A stretch of 55,302 nt of DNA from Lewinellaceae bacterium (GTDB lineage: Bacteria; Bacteroidota; Bacteroidia; Chitinophagales; Saprospiraceae): assembly GCA_947459655.1 (NCBI GenBank), contig CANHEE010000004.1, positions 1 through 55,302 on the forward strand. Reading direction: 5' to 3'. Below are positions 27,793-37,000 of the stretch, piece by piece. The notes under the pieces are model-generated. The model was not told the DNA's origin. It did no database searches and was given only the letters and a program-made list of their open reading frames with translations. Numbering within the stretch: the stretch's first letter is position 1; each line of letters starts with the position of its first letter. Position numbers and translations under genes: made by a program.

Positions 27793-27819
27793 AAAAAAAA
27801 AGCCAAAAATGATGGCTTT
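27793..27819 (-). terminator. Minus-strand hairpin with nine-T tail
   Basis: On the minus strand AAAGCC (27819-27814) and GGCTTT (27804-27799) enclose a nine-base loop and run into nine T. It lies about 70 bases before the start of the muconolactone-isomerase-like gene, so it could be an attenuator or the end of a short RNA. Confidence 0.6.
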
Positions 27820-27944
27820 AAAAAAATAGTTAGCATACTTTTTTTCATTATTTGTAATGGTGCGAAAAATCGGAAATTGGAAAAAATGAGCGTTGAAAAA
27901 AAAATCACAGTTCACCAATAAGGCTGTCCGCTAAAACCAACACA

Positions 27945-27952
27945 CAAATGTA
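27945..27952 (-). promoter_or_regulatory. -7 box upstream of the terminator
   Basis: Minus-strand TACATTTG, exact consensus. It would make a transcript of about 140 bases ending at the hairpin, or a read-through message for the small gene at 27376-27723. No good -33 element at normal spacing. Confidence 0.4.
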
Positions 27953-28176
27953 GATTACCGTGAACATGGGGCTGAATTGTCAACCAATACCGTCAAAAAA
28001 TGATGCATTTTATGCACTTACTAGACAATATCCGGTAATAACTGCACACAAAAACAACATGGACAGACCAATCAGCAGTTGTCATTTTTTGAAAGAATTA
28101 CCAGCAGGATAAAATGGAATCAACCTGAATGACTAACTTCGCATCACGCTGATGCAGCTCGATAAACAATTCAACA

Positions 28177-28809
28177 ATGGTTTCATTTTGTCTTATGCTA
28201 TACAGCATATTGTGTATTCTGACGACCCAACCTATTACCGAGAATCGCCTTACTCCAAACCAGGAGGATGAATTTGTGGAATTGAGTAGACTGGCTCCGG
28301 GAATCATAACGGAGATAAGATATGCCGGCACCAACAATTTTGTAAAAGAAAAAATGTACCCTTGTGGACGATGCTATCTCCGAAAAGCTCCTGCTGAAGC
28401 CATTGCAAAAGCACAGAAAATACTTAGAAAAAAGGGACTTGGCCTGAAAATATGGGATGGATACCGACCATTGTCAGTGCAGTACAAACTATGGAAAAAA
28501 AAGCCCGATCCCAGGTTTGTGATGAATCCCAAAACAGGGTCTATGCACAACCGTGGTGCAGCAGTAGACCTTACCATCGTAGATCTCAAAGGCAATGAAC
28601 TCGATATGGGTACGCCCTACGATTTCTTCGGAGAAAAGGCCTATCAAACCTACACCGCATTGCCTGAAGATGTCCTGAAAAACAGGAATCTGCTCAAAGA
28701 AACGATGGCTGCAGTTGGTTTCAAGTCCATTCGGACAGAATGGTGGCATTACAGTTATCCCGGAAAAAAATACGAAGTATCAGACTGGCAATGGGATTGC
28801 CCGAAGTGA
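28177..28809 (+). CDS. D-alanyl-D-alanine dipeptidase (VanX/DdpX, M15D)
   Basis: A 210-residue zinc dipeptidase. It has an N-terminal hydrophobic signal (MVSFCLMLYSILCIL), then the Arg-bearing IWDGYRPLSVQ, the zinc-binding SMHNRGAAVDLTIV (His and Asp ligands) and EWWHYSY (catalytic Glu, third ligand His). It hydrolyses D-Ala-D-Ala, probably recycled from peptidoglycan in the periplasm. There are no vanH/vanA-like neighbours, so glycopeptide resistance is not suggested. It converges on the lipoprotein gene at 28822. Confidence 0.93.
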   Translation: MVSFCLMLYSILCILTTQPITENRLTPNQEDEFVELSRLAPGIITEIRYAGTNNFVKEKMYPCGRCYLRKAPAEAIAKAQKILRKKGLGLKIWDGYRPLSVQYKLWKKKPDPRFVMNPKTGSMHNRGAAVDLTIVDLKGNELDMGTPYDFFGEKAYQTYTALPEDVLKNRNLLKETMAAVGFKSIRTEWWHYSYPGKKYEVSDWQWDCPK

Positions 28810-28821
28810 GCGAAGGATACT

Positions 28822-29424
28822 TTATTCGCTGGTTACACCAAAAAAACTGAAGTCAATCAAAGCATCTATACTTTGTCCGGGTTGCCCCCTCAGGTCGAGT
28901 CTGATTTCCATCGAATAGCGTTCAGACCCAACGATGCTTTTCACATCTGCAATACCCGGATTAAGGTTAATAATGTTGCCGGTATTGACCGGAATGTTGT
29001 CGCGATAAAAAACTTCTATTTTTTTGTCGGGTTGGTTTACCGGATAGACGTATACGAAAACCCTGTTGACAAATACAAAATCACCATTACCGAATCTCGC
29101 CGATATCCTGGCGAATTTGGGAATGATTCTTTTTATATCGGCTTCGGCTACCTGATTGTTTTTGTAAAACACCTGTGCATTACTGCTGATTTCAGGTATG
29201 GTAAAATTATGTGAGAACAAAACGGACGCCGCTGCCGGAATTTCACGCGGAAAATCTTGGCGGTAAACCATATCTATCCCTTCCAGATTACCTGAACAGG
29301 ACCAGTTAATGCAAAGCAACCCCATCCAGAATCCCGAAAAAAGCAATCGATTTACATTCCTTCTCACATCAAGCAATGTACAGTATTTTGCAAACGACCC
29401 ATGGCTGTTGAGTAGTAAATCCAT
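28822..29424 (-). CDS. Probable lipoprotein, unknown function
   Basis: A beta-rich protein, 200 residues from ATG 29424. A GTG at 29367 gives MRRNVNRLLFSGFWMGLL followed by CINWSC, a good lipoprotein signal with its acylated Cys, so the shorter form is attractive; the longer ATG form is tightly coupled to the upstream gene (three bases from its stop). The mature part (FTIPEISSNAQVFYKN, then VYVYPVN and RLDLRGQPGQ) is an Ig- or beta-sandwich-like domain of no recognised family. Its operon partner is the choice-of-anchor B protein. Confidence 0.7.
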   Translation of the reverse strand: MDLLLNSHGSFAKYCTLLDVRRNVNRLLFSGFWMGLLCINWSCSGNLEGIDMVYRQDFPREIPAAASVLFSHNFTIPEISSNAQVFYKNNQVAEADIKRIIPKFARISARFGNGDFVFVNRVFVYVYPVNQPDKKIEVFYRDNIPVNTGNIINLNPGIADVKSIVGSERYSMEIRLDLRGQPGQSIDALIDFSFFGVTSE

Positions 29425-29427
29425 CGG

Positions 29428-30822
29428 TTATTGCCTCACCAATTTGATTCGTTGCTGAAAATTACCATTGCTGACAGTGACAAAATAAATTCCCGCGGGA
29501 TGCTCATTTCCAAAAGCAAATGAAAACTGATCGGGATGCTGGTTCTTAAAAGCCATAATCTGTCTGCCCGAAAAATCGTGAACGATGATATCTGCAACTT
29601 CAGTGTACTTGCTGTGGAAAGTTACTACTCCGGAAGTCGGATTGGGCCAAACACTTGCCAATTGAGCAGGTGGAAGATCTTTGCTACTGACACCAAGGCC
29701 ATAAGCTTCTTTGGCATCTAGCACAAACAAACCATGCTGCATATCGACCAGCACGACGTTTTTACTAGGCAACTCAGTATAGGCACTCCAGTTTCCGGCA
29801 TATGCACCGCTGGTTGTGACACTGTCACTTTCCGGATGAGAGTCGAAGTATCCAGTTTTTACTACATTTTTTGGATCACTGACATCAAAAATCTGAATAC
29901 CGTCCTCATAGTAGGAAATAACTACCCTATTGTTGGGCGCAGGAAACGGATTGTGTGGCGTAGCTTTCGTACCCGAGGAGAAAAGTGAAAGTACTTTCAG
30001 ATCTTTCAAATCCGTCACATCCACCATTTTTACCGGCAGACTTGCAGGCACCTCATCCATCAAGATGAGGGTTTTTCCGTCCTCTGTGAGCAGACTGCTG
30101 TGGTTGTAACCTGATGAGGGATACTGGGTAAGTGAACCAAGCAGATCAAAAGTTGGCACGCTCTTGTTGAAGTAAAAAACTTTGAGTCCTTTGTATCCAA
30201 ACGAACCGTATACTGTATCGTTTTTCACAAACATGTCGTGTGCCTGACCGGTAGTCGGAAAATCATCTGCCAGATTGCGCAGCAGAACCGGCTTTTCCGG
30301 ATTGGCGAGACTGTAGGCTACAAGTGTATTGGTTCCACCGGCTATGTACATGATGTCTTTGTAAATCGAAATGGTGTGCCCGCGTGCAAACGGCTGGTCA
30401 CCATCATAGACCACATGGGTGCTGTCCGGAAGATACTTAAGATCAACGATTTGAAAACTGTTTGGCAAACCATCGTCACTAATGCAGTATAGGTAGTTTT
30501 TGTACGTTTTGTATTCACGCCAGACTGCATTTTTGTGCTTACCGGGAATAAACGACCTTTTTACAGGATTTCCTGGATTGCTGATATCCACTATATATGT
30601 ACCATTCTGCGCGCCCACTACCGCATATTCGCGCCCAGCCTGTGTATATCCCCAGCAGCTGCTGTATCGGTTGTTTACCCAGGTGCCATTCGGACCAATA
30701 GCAGAATCGTCCCAGGTGCCGAGTAATTTTACATGCTGGCTGTTGTAAACCGGTGCCTGGGCTTGCACGGAACGGGCAAAGGCAGACAAAATAGTCAGAA
30801 TCAGCAACAATCTCATTTTCAA
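29428..30822 (-). CDS. Choice-of-anchor B family secreted protein with type A T9SS tail
   Basis: A 464-residue exported protein (signal MKMRLLLILTILSAFARSVQAQ). The body consists of LVIVD-like beta-propeller repeats (GTYIVDISNPGNPVKRS, YSLANPEKPVLLRNL, IQIFDVSDPKNVVKTG), characteristic of choice-of-anchor B proteins. The last ~75 residues form a Por-type T9SS sorting domain (VWPNPTSGVVTFHS, DFSGRQI, PAGIYFVTVSNG, RIKLVRQ). It is thus exported through the outer membrane and probably cell-surface anchored or released. Its promoter is at 30845-30852. Confidence 0.9.
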   Translation of the reverse strand: MKMRLLLILTILSAFARSVQAQAPVYNSQHVKLLGTWDDSAIGPNGTWVNNRYSSCWGYTQAGREYAVVGAQNGTYIVDISNPGNPVKRSFIPGKHKNAVWREYKTYKNYLYCISDDGLPNSFQIVDLKYLPDSTHVVYDGDQPFARGHTISIYKDIMYIAGGTNTLVAYSLANPEKPVLLRNLADDFPTTGQAHDMFVKNDTVYGSFGYKGLKVFYFNKSVPTFDLLGSLTQYPSSGYNHSSLLTEDGKTLILMDEVPASLPVKMVDVTDLKDLKVLSLFSSGTKATPHNPFPAPNNRVVISYYEDGIQIFDVSDPKNVVKTGYFDSHPESDSVTTSGAYAGNWSAYTELPSKNVVLVDMQHGLFVLDAKEAYGLGVSSKDLPPAQLASVWPNPTSGVVTFHSKYTEVADIIVHDFSGRQIMAFKNQHPDQFSFAFGNEHPAGIYFVTVSNGNFQQRIKLVRQ

Positions 30823-30844
30823 TAATTTAAGGTGAATGAATCAC

Positions 30845-30852
30845 CAAATTTA
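30845..30852 (-). promoter_or_regulatory. -7 box of the choice-of-anchor B gene
   Basis: Minus-strand TAAATTTG, exact -7 box, 22 bases before the ATG at 30822. Confidence 0.5.
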
Positions 30853-30952
30853 AGGTTATTTATTTTTCCGCATCGCTTTTGGTCTCATTTTACAAAAGTT
30901 TTAACATATCGGCACCGCTTTTCCGTAGACCACCCAATTATTCCAAATTTAA

Positions 30953-30985
30953 TTTGGAAATCTAAGATAAGGAATGCTATCTTTG
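30953..30985 (+). promoter_or_regulatory. Promoter of efp
   Basis: TTTG (30953-30956), 21-base spacer, TATCTTTG (30978-30985). Both elements are exact. Leader about 80 bases. Confidence 0.7.
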
Positions 30986-31070
30986 CCCGATTTTTAAGAT
31001 GGTTTTCCGTCTCATCAGAACAAACTTTTATTATTTATTCATAATTTATTGATTTAAAATAATTTAACCA

Positions 31071-31643
31071 ATGGCAACTACATCTGATATTCGCAATGGG
31101 TTTTGCATGGAATTCAACCATGATATCTATGTCGTAACTGATTTTTTACATGTAAAACCGGGAAAAGGTCCTGCATTCGTTCGTACCACACTAAAAAGTG
31201 TAACCAACGGTAAAGTAGTTGACCAGACTTTTCCTTCGGGACATAAAATAGAGGAAGTACGCGTAGAGCGTCGTTATTTTCAATACCTATACACCGATGA
31301 AATGGGTGTAAACCTGATGAATAACGAAACCTATGATCAGATTACCATCCCGGAAAAGTTGATAGGCGATGCTGCAAAATTCCTGAAGGAAGGCATGCAG
31401 GTTGAGGTGCTTTACCACGCCACTAAGGAAATTCCGTTGAATGTGGAGTTGCCTCAGCACATGAACTATGAAATTGTCCAGACCGACGAGATGGCTACTG
31501 CAGGAAACACCTCCACCAACGCACAGAAAGTGGCCAAACTGGATTGCGGAGCGGAAGTAAAAGTGCCATTGTTTATCAATATCGGCGACATGGTCAGAAT
31601 CGACACCCGTACCGGAGCATATCTGGAAAGAGTAAAAAAATAA
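31071..31643 (+). CDS. efp: Elongation factor P
   Basis: A 190-residue EF-P that rescues ribosomes stalled on polyproline. The three-domain layout is complete: KOW-like domain I with the modification loop LHVKPGKGPAFVRTTLK (conserved Lys about 32), OB domain II with VEVRYH-like VEVLYHATKEIPLNVELP, and domain III ending FINIGDMVRIDTRTGAYLERVKK. Neither earP, epmA nor epmB is in this window, so the modification system is not known here. It precedes the accBC unit, from which it is separated by a hairpin and a new promoter. Confidence 0.97.
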   Translation: MATTSDIRNGFCMEFNHDIYVVTDFLHVKPGKGPAFVRTTLKSVTNGKVVDQTFPSGHKIEEVRVERRYFQYLYTDEMGVNLMNNETYDQITIPEKLIGDAAKFLKEGMQVEVLYHATKEIPLNVELPQHMNYEIVQTDEMATAGNTSTNAQKVAKLDCGAEVKVPLFINIGDMVRIDTRTGAYLERVKK

Positions 31644-31664
31644 TCCAACTGAGTTTTCCCCTCA

Positions 31665-31700
31665 GCAAATGACACCGAACTTAGGTTTGGTGTCATTTGC
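31665..31700 (+). terminator. Strong hairpin after efp, without U-tract
   Basis: GCAAATGACACC pairs with GGTGTCATTTGC, extended inward by AAC/GTT. The 12-bp stem is strong but no T run follows, so termination is uncertain; an RNA-stability role is possible. Confidence 0.5.
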
Positions 31701-31731
31701 CGCTTAAGGGAAATTGTTAAAAAAAAATTGC

Positions 31732-31766
31732 TTTGACAGAAATACTCAGAATCTGTCGTATTTTTG
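31732..31766 (+). promoter_or_regulatory. Promoter of accBC
   Basis: TTTG (31732-31735), 23-base spacer, TATTTTTG (31759-31766). Both exact. Leader about 75 bases to the accB ATG. Confidence 0.65.
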
Positions 31767-31846
31767 ATTCTTGAATTTCAATAATCGCCATTTGAAAGAC
31801 AATAATTGAGGAAAAACCTTTAAGTCATACAAATTATTAAGTAATT

Positions 31847-32353
31847 ATGGATTTCAAAGAAATACAGGAACTCATCAAATTGGTCAGCAAATCCGGACTG
31901 ACAGAATTCAAATATGCCAACGGTGACACCAGGATTGTGATCCGCACCACCGATGGGGGGAATGTCGTTCATCAGATTGTGCAACCTGCTGTTCCTCAGA
32001 TGGTAGCCTCAGCACCTGTTGCAGCCCCCGTGAATAATCCTGCACCGGCAAGCGCAGCTGCTCCCGCAGTAACTGAGGCCGCAAGACCTGAGGCCGCTGC
32101 CGACAAAAGCAGCAACCTGATTCCCATAACTTCTCCGATAGTGGGCACCTTCTACCGCTCCACCTCTCCCGAAAAACCACCCTATGTAAAAGTAGGTGAT
32201 ACAGTTGACAAAGGCACAGTGGTTTGTATCATTGAAGCAATGAAACTGTTCAATGAAATTGAATCTGAAATTAAAGGTAAAATTGTGAAAGTCCTGGTTG
32301 AGGATGCCACTCCGGTTGAGTATGGCCAACCTCTTTTCCTGGTTGAACCATAA
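31847..32353 (+). CDS. accB: Biotin carboxyl carrier protein of acetyl-CoA carboxylase
   Basis: A 168-residue carrier. It has an N-terminal amphipathic region (MDFKEIQELIKLVSKSGLTEF), an Ala/Pro-rich flexible linker (about 50-90) and a C-terminal biotinyl domain with the attachment motif VVCIIEAMKLFNEIE (Lys in EAMK). It carries CO2 between biotin carboxylase and the transferase subunits at the start of fatty acid synthesis. accC follows after 122 bases and they share a promoter. The transferase genes accA and accD are not in the window. Confidence 0.96.
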   Translation: MDFKEIQELIKLVSKSGLTEFKYANGDTRIVIRTTDGGNVVHQIVQPAVPQMVASAPVAAPVNNPAPASAAAPAVTEAARPEAAADKSSNLIPITSPIVGTFYRSTSPEKPPYVKVGDTVDKGTVVCIIEAMKLFNEIESEIKGKIVKVLVEDATPVEYGQPLFLVEP

Positions 32354-32475
32354 CTTTCCGAAAGCGAATTAGTGGAATTCAGGTAGCCGCTCCATTCCAA
32401 GTGGAATGCACCTGTCAATGATTTTACGTCTTTTCTGACTGATCAAACCACCTTTAAAAACCAGTAACTAAACTT

Positions 32476-33828
32476 ATGTTTAAGAAAATACTCATAGCTA
32501 ATCGGGGTGAAATTGCGCTCCGGATTATACGTACGTGCAAGGAAATGGGTATCAGGACCGTGGCGGTGTACTCTACCGCTGACCGGGATAGCCTGCATGT
32601 CAGATTCGCAGATGAAGCTGTTTGTATCGGACCTGCACAGTCTTCTGAATCCTATCTTAATATCCCCCGCATCATGGCCGCAGTGGAAATCACCAATGCA
32701 GATGCAGTACACCCGGGATATGGTTTTTTGGCTGAAAATGCCAGTTTTGCCGAAATATGTACCGAATATGGCATCAAATTCATAGGTCCGACCGCTGATC
32801 AGATCAGACAGATGGGCGATAAAATTACGGCAAAGGAAACGGCTCAGCGTGCAAATGTACCTGTCGTACCCGGTTCTGACGGACTCCTTTCCTCTTTCGA
32901 GGAAGGTCTTAAGCTTGCCGTTGAAATTGGTTATCCGATTATTCTGAAAGCCACTGCCGGTGGTGGTGGCAAAGGGATGCGCATCGTATGGAATGAGTCC
33001 GAGTTTGAAACTGCTTGGGATTCAGCACGTCGCGAGGCAGGTGCTTCCTTTGGAAACGATGGCATTTACCTCGAAAAGTACATTGAAGAACCAAGACATA
33101 TAGAAATACAGGTGGCAGGAGACCAGTTTGGAACCGTAGCACACCTGAGTGAGCGCGACTGCTCCATTCAGCGTCGCCACCAGAAACTGGTTGAGGAATC
33201 CCCTTCGCCTTTCATGACAACCGAGCTGAGAGATCGCATGGGTGAGGCTGCCATAAACTGCGCCAAAGCCATCAACTACGAGGGCGTTGGAACAGTTGAG
33301 TTCCTGGTAGACAAATACAGGAACTTCTACTTTATGGAAATGAACACCCGTATCCAGGTAGAACACACCGTAACTGAAGAGGTAATAGACTTTGACCTTA
33401 TCAAGGAACAAATCAAGATTGCTGCCGGAATTCCAATTTCTGGCCAGAATTATATACCCACGCTGCATGCCATCGAGTGTCGAATCAATGCAGAAGATGT
33501 ATGGAATGACTTCCGTCCAAATGCCGGCAAAATTACCTCTTTTCACAGCCCGAAAGGTCATGGTATCCGCGTTGACACGCATGTGTATGCAGGTTATGCT
33601 GTGCCACCTTTTTACGATTCAATGATTGCGAAGCTGATCAGTAAGGCCCGCACCCGGGAGGAAGCCATCACCAAGATGGAGCGGGCATTGGATGAATTCA
33701 TTGTTGAAGGCATCAACACAACTGTCCCTTTTCATAAAGCACTGATGAAAAACGAAGATTTCCGCAAAGGCAACTTTCATACGGGATTCTTGAGCAACTT
33801 TGATTTTGGTGCCATCAAAAGAGACTAG
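32476..33828 (+). CDS. accC: Biotin carboxylase subunit of acetyl-CoA carboxylase
   Basis: A 450-residue ATP-grasp enzyme that carboxylates biotin on AccB using ATP and bicarbonate. Motifs: N-terminal [30 protein letters not shown]...[15 protein letters not shown], the glycine-rich ATP loop [14 protein letters not shown], and the catalytic segment [15 protein letters not shown]. The length is standard. It ends at an intrinsic terminator. Confidence 0.97.
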   Translation: MFKKILIANRGEIALRIIRTCKEMGIRTVAVYSTADRDSLHVRFADEAVCIGPAQSSESYLNIPRIMAAVEITNADAVHPGYGFLAENASFAEICTEYGIKFIGPTADQIRQMGDKITAKETAQRANVPVVPGSDGLLSSFEEGLKLAVEIGYPIILKATAGGGGKGMRIVWNESEFETAWDSARREAGASFGNDGIYLEKYIEEPRHIEIQVAGDQFGTVAHLSERDCSIQRRHQKLVEESPSPFMTTELRDRMGEAAINCAKAINYEGVGTVEFLVDKYRNFYFMEMNTRIQVEHTVTEEVIDFDLIKEQIKIAAGIPISGQNYIPTLHAIECRINAEDVWNDFRPNAGKITSFHSPKGHGIRVDTHVYAGYAVPPFYDSMIAKLISKARTREEAITKMERALDEFIVEGINTTVPFHKALMKNEDFRKGNFHTGFLSNFDFGAIKRD

Positions 33829-33855
33829 AGAAATAAAACCATATGTAAGTTATTC

Positions 33856-33897
33856 AAAATCGGTAATTAGCGCTACGCTTTTTACCGATTTTTTTTA
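33856..33897 (+). terminator. Intrinsic terminator after accC
   Basis: AAAATCGGTAA (33856-33866) pairs with TTACCGATTTT (33882-33892), continuing into a T run to 33896. Confidence 0.85.
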
Positions 33898-33915
33898 TTT
33901 ATTGAAAAAAATGGA

Positions 33916-33923
33916 TAACTTTG
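33916..33923 (+). promoter_or_regulatory. -7 box upstream of the 1732-residue gene
   Basis: TAACTTTG, exact -7 box. The leader to ATG 34037 would be about 105 bases. No TTTG at -33 spacing. Confidence 0.5.
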
Positions 33924-34036
33924 TGACCCGTCAAACACCAATGATTCCTGTGACCTTTTCTAGGGTTCAGCAATCCCATTCGAAACACCGACTTCCAACA
34001 AAACTTAATTTATTTTTTACCTAAACAACCAAAAAT

Positions 34037-37000
34037 ATGAGCTTGCTCAATTCTTGTAATCCAACCTTGTTCACGATGCTGCTTTGCATGGGCCTCTCCT
34101 TCACCACAAAAGCCCAGATCAGTATCGGTTCATCGTCATATACCACCCTGAAAGCTGCATTTGAAGACATTAACGCGGGTGTACAAACCGGAATCGTTAG
34201 CGTATCCGTTAATGGCAATACCACCGAAACGGCAAGTTGCACCCTGAATGCCAGTGGAACAGGATCTGCAAACTACACTTCTGTGACTGTTTTCGCAAAT
34301 GGCGGGCCGTGGACCATCTCCGGAAACCTAACTGCCGGGCATCTGATTGACCTCAATGGAGCCGACAATGTCAAAATTGATGGCGGCAACAATCTTACGC
34401 TGTCCAATTCGGGACTTGGAGCCTCCAGCGTTATCAGAATCTACAACGATGCCAGCGGAAATCAGATCAGAAACTGTGCGCTGCTGGGTTCGGCAAGTGC
34501 CTCCTTTGGTGTGGTTTCGTTCGGAAATGCTGTCGGTACAGGAAACGATTTCAACACCATTGACAACTGCAATATTTCTGCTGCGGGCAGCAATTTTCCG
34601 CTGAACGGCATCTACTCAATGAACACCACTGCAGGCACTGACAACGACAACAACACCATATCCAATTGCCGCATTTATGACTGCTACAACGCGAGCAACG
34701 CATTTTTTGGCATTCAACTGAATTCGGGCAACAGCACCTGGACCATCAGCGGAAATAAAATTTTCCAGACCGCATCCAGGTCTGTGACAACGGCCAATAC
34801 TTTGAGCGCGTTATTCGTCGGTGCAGGTTCCGGATATGTCATCAATAACAACACCATCGGTTTTGCAAATTCAACTGGCACAGGCACCTACACGATGACC
34901 TCTACTGTTGCGCTGCGTTTTGTTGGCATCAATTGCACACTTGGCGCCGGCACACCTACTGAAATCAATGGAAATACCATCAGTGCGATCAGCTTTACCA
35001 CCTCAAGTGGTGCAGCAACAACAAGCGGTGTTCTTTGCGGCATCAACATCACCGGTACCGGGGCTGCCAACATAGGCAATACGCAAGGAAATTTAATAGG
35101 ATCTTCCACAGGTGGTTCCAATCTTGTAGCCACTTCCACAACTACGCAGGCGTTGATTGTGGGCGTCCACTCTTCATCCACAGGAGCAATAAGTATTAAA
35201 AACAATACATTTGGTGGCTTCAGGTCAGGTGGAGCCACGGCAACTATCGCCGGGGCAATCATGGGTATCAATATTTCCGGTGCAGCCACATCTGTGAACA
35301 TAGAGAACAACATCATTGGCAATAGTACAGCAAACAATATGCAGGCGGGTTCGCTTACGTCGCCGACCACCAGTGGGTCGTCAATCTGTGCCGGGGTCAG
35401 TATCGCAAATGCAGCTGTAGGCACTGTTTCCATCCAGAATAACACCATTCAGAATTTTACATCTTACGGAACAGCCACGGCAGGCTATGTGAGAGGAATA
35501 CTAACGGTTGCCTCAACTGCAAATACGACCATCTATACCATCAGCAACAATACCATCAGTAGCCTTACTACCAACTCAACCTTCAACACATACTCTAATG
35601 GCCTAATGACGGCCAGCGGCATCGGACTTTCAACAGGATTGAACTCTGTCATTTCAGGAAACACCATTTCAAATATATCCTCGACCAATACCGGAACCGT
35701 ACCCTGCAATGCTGCCGGTATCGCCATCGGCAATGCCTCTGCGACACAGATATTCAGCAACCGGATTTTCAACATCAATAATGCCGGCACATCGACAATT
35801 GCGGCAACACCTGCCACTGCCTCAGGTATCATGATACGCTCTGCCACAGGAACTATAGCCATTTTCAACAATATGATATCGCTGGGAGCCGGACAGAACA
35901 CCAACACTTCATTTGTAGGCATCATGTGCAACAACGGATCATCTCCTAATCCCACTGCACAGCTGGTGTATTTCAATAGTATCAGTATTTCAGGGACGGT
36001 TAGTAGTGGCGCTCAGCCCAGTTTTGGAATAGCCAGAACAGACTACTCTACAACCGCCAAAACCTTACCAGTCTCCATCAGGAACAATTTGATTGTCAAT
36101 ACCCGAAATGGAGGAACGGGAGTTCACTGTGCCATTTGCAACAATTATGGGGCAACCGCAAGTGCAACAGGATGGGAATCAAATTACAATCTGCTTAATG
36201 CCACTAGCGCTACCGTAGGTTACTGGAGTACAGCGGTTAACCTGAGTGCCTGGAAATCGGCCGCAGCAAGCGATGCAAACAGCCCGTCGGGCATAACAGT
36301 CAATTTCGTCAACCTTTCAGCGGGTGATCTCCATCTCAATATGGGAATGACTCCAACAGGTATTGAATCCGGTGGAACCACCATTCCGGGATACACAGCA
36401 GACATAGATTCCGATGTGCGTCCCGGGCCTACAGGATCAATCAATGGTGGTGGTGTTGCTCCGGACCTGGGAGCAGATGAATTTGATGGTATGCCGGCAG
36501 ACCTAGCCGGACCTACCTTATCGGTTACAGCTGTAAGCAACAGCTGTTCAACCATGAACAGAATACTTACCGCCTATATCAAGGATGCATCAGGAATTCC
36601 TTTGGCAGGAAACCTTGTTCCAAGGGTTTATTTCCGAAAAGGCACTACTGGTAGCTGGTTTTCAACTGCCGGTGCACTGAACAATGGAACTTCCACTGAC
36701 AGCAACTGGGATTTTACCATTGACCAAGCTTTGATGGGTGGTGTAAGCGCCGGCGACTATATTTATTATTATGTAATTGCGCAGGACATCGCCGGCAATG
36801 TCAGTTCAGCGCCAGCAGGTGCTTCCGCTTTAGATGTCAATACAGTTAGCCTTGCGCCTGCAAGCCCGCTGGTCTACCAGATGGCTTATGCGGCACTCAA
36901 CGGAACATTTCAGGTGGGAAGCAGTCAGCCATCGCCGTTCCATACACTGACCAGTGCGATCAACACATTCAATAACGCCTGTACACTTAGTGGTCCTGTC

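Larger units (their letters stand above)
27724..28176. other. 453-base gap with a promoter-like box and a terminator, no protein gene
   Basis: Contains, on the minus strand, an exact -7 box (27945-27952) and an intrinsic terminator (27793-27819). A 63-codon frame between them is Phe-rich, TTG-started and unconvincing. Confidence 0.5.

Noticed and set aside
27727-27918. Phe-rich 63-codon frame over the minus-strand terminator
   Set aside because: TTG start, overlaps a terminator hairpin, and composition is that of A/T runs.
28177-28809. Glycopeptide resistance operon suggested by the VanX-like gene
   Set aside because: No VanH, VanA/B or two-component genes nearby; a peptidoglycan recycling role is more likely.
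34888-35448. 186-codon antisense frame in the beta-helix gene
   Set aside because: It mirrors the repetitive Asn/Thr/Ser codons of the opposite strand; its Val/Ala/Pro-rich product is a typical shadow.
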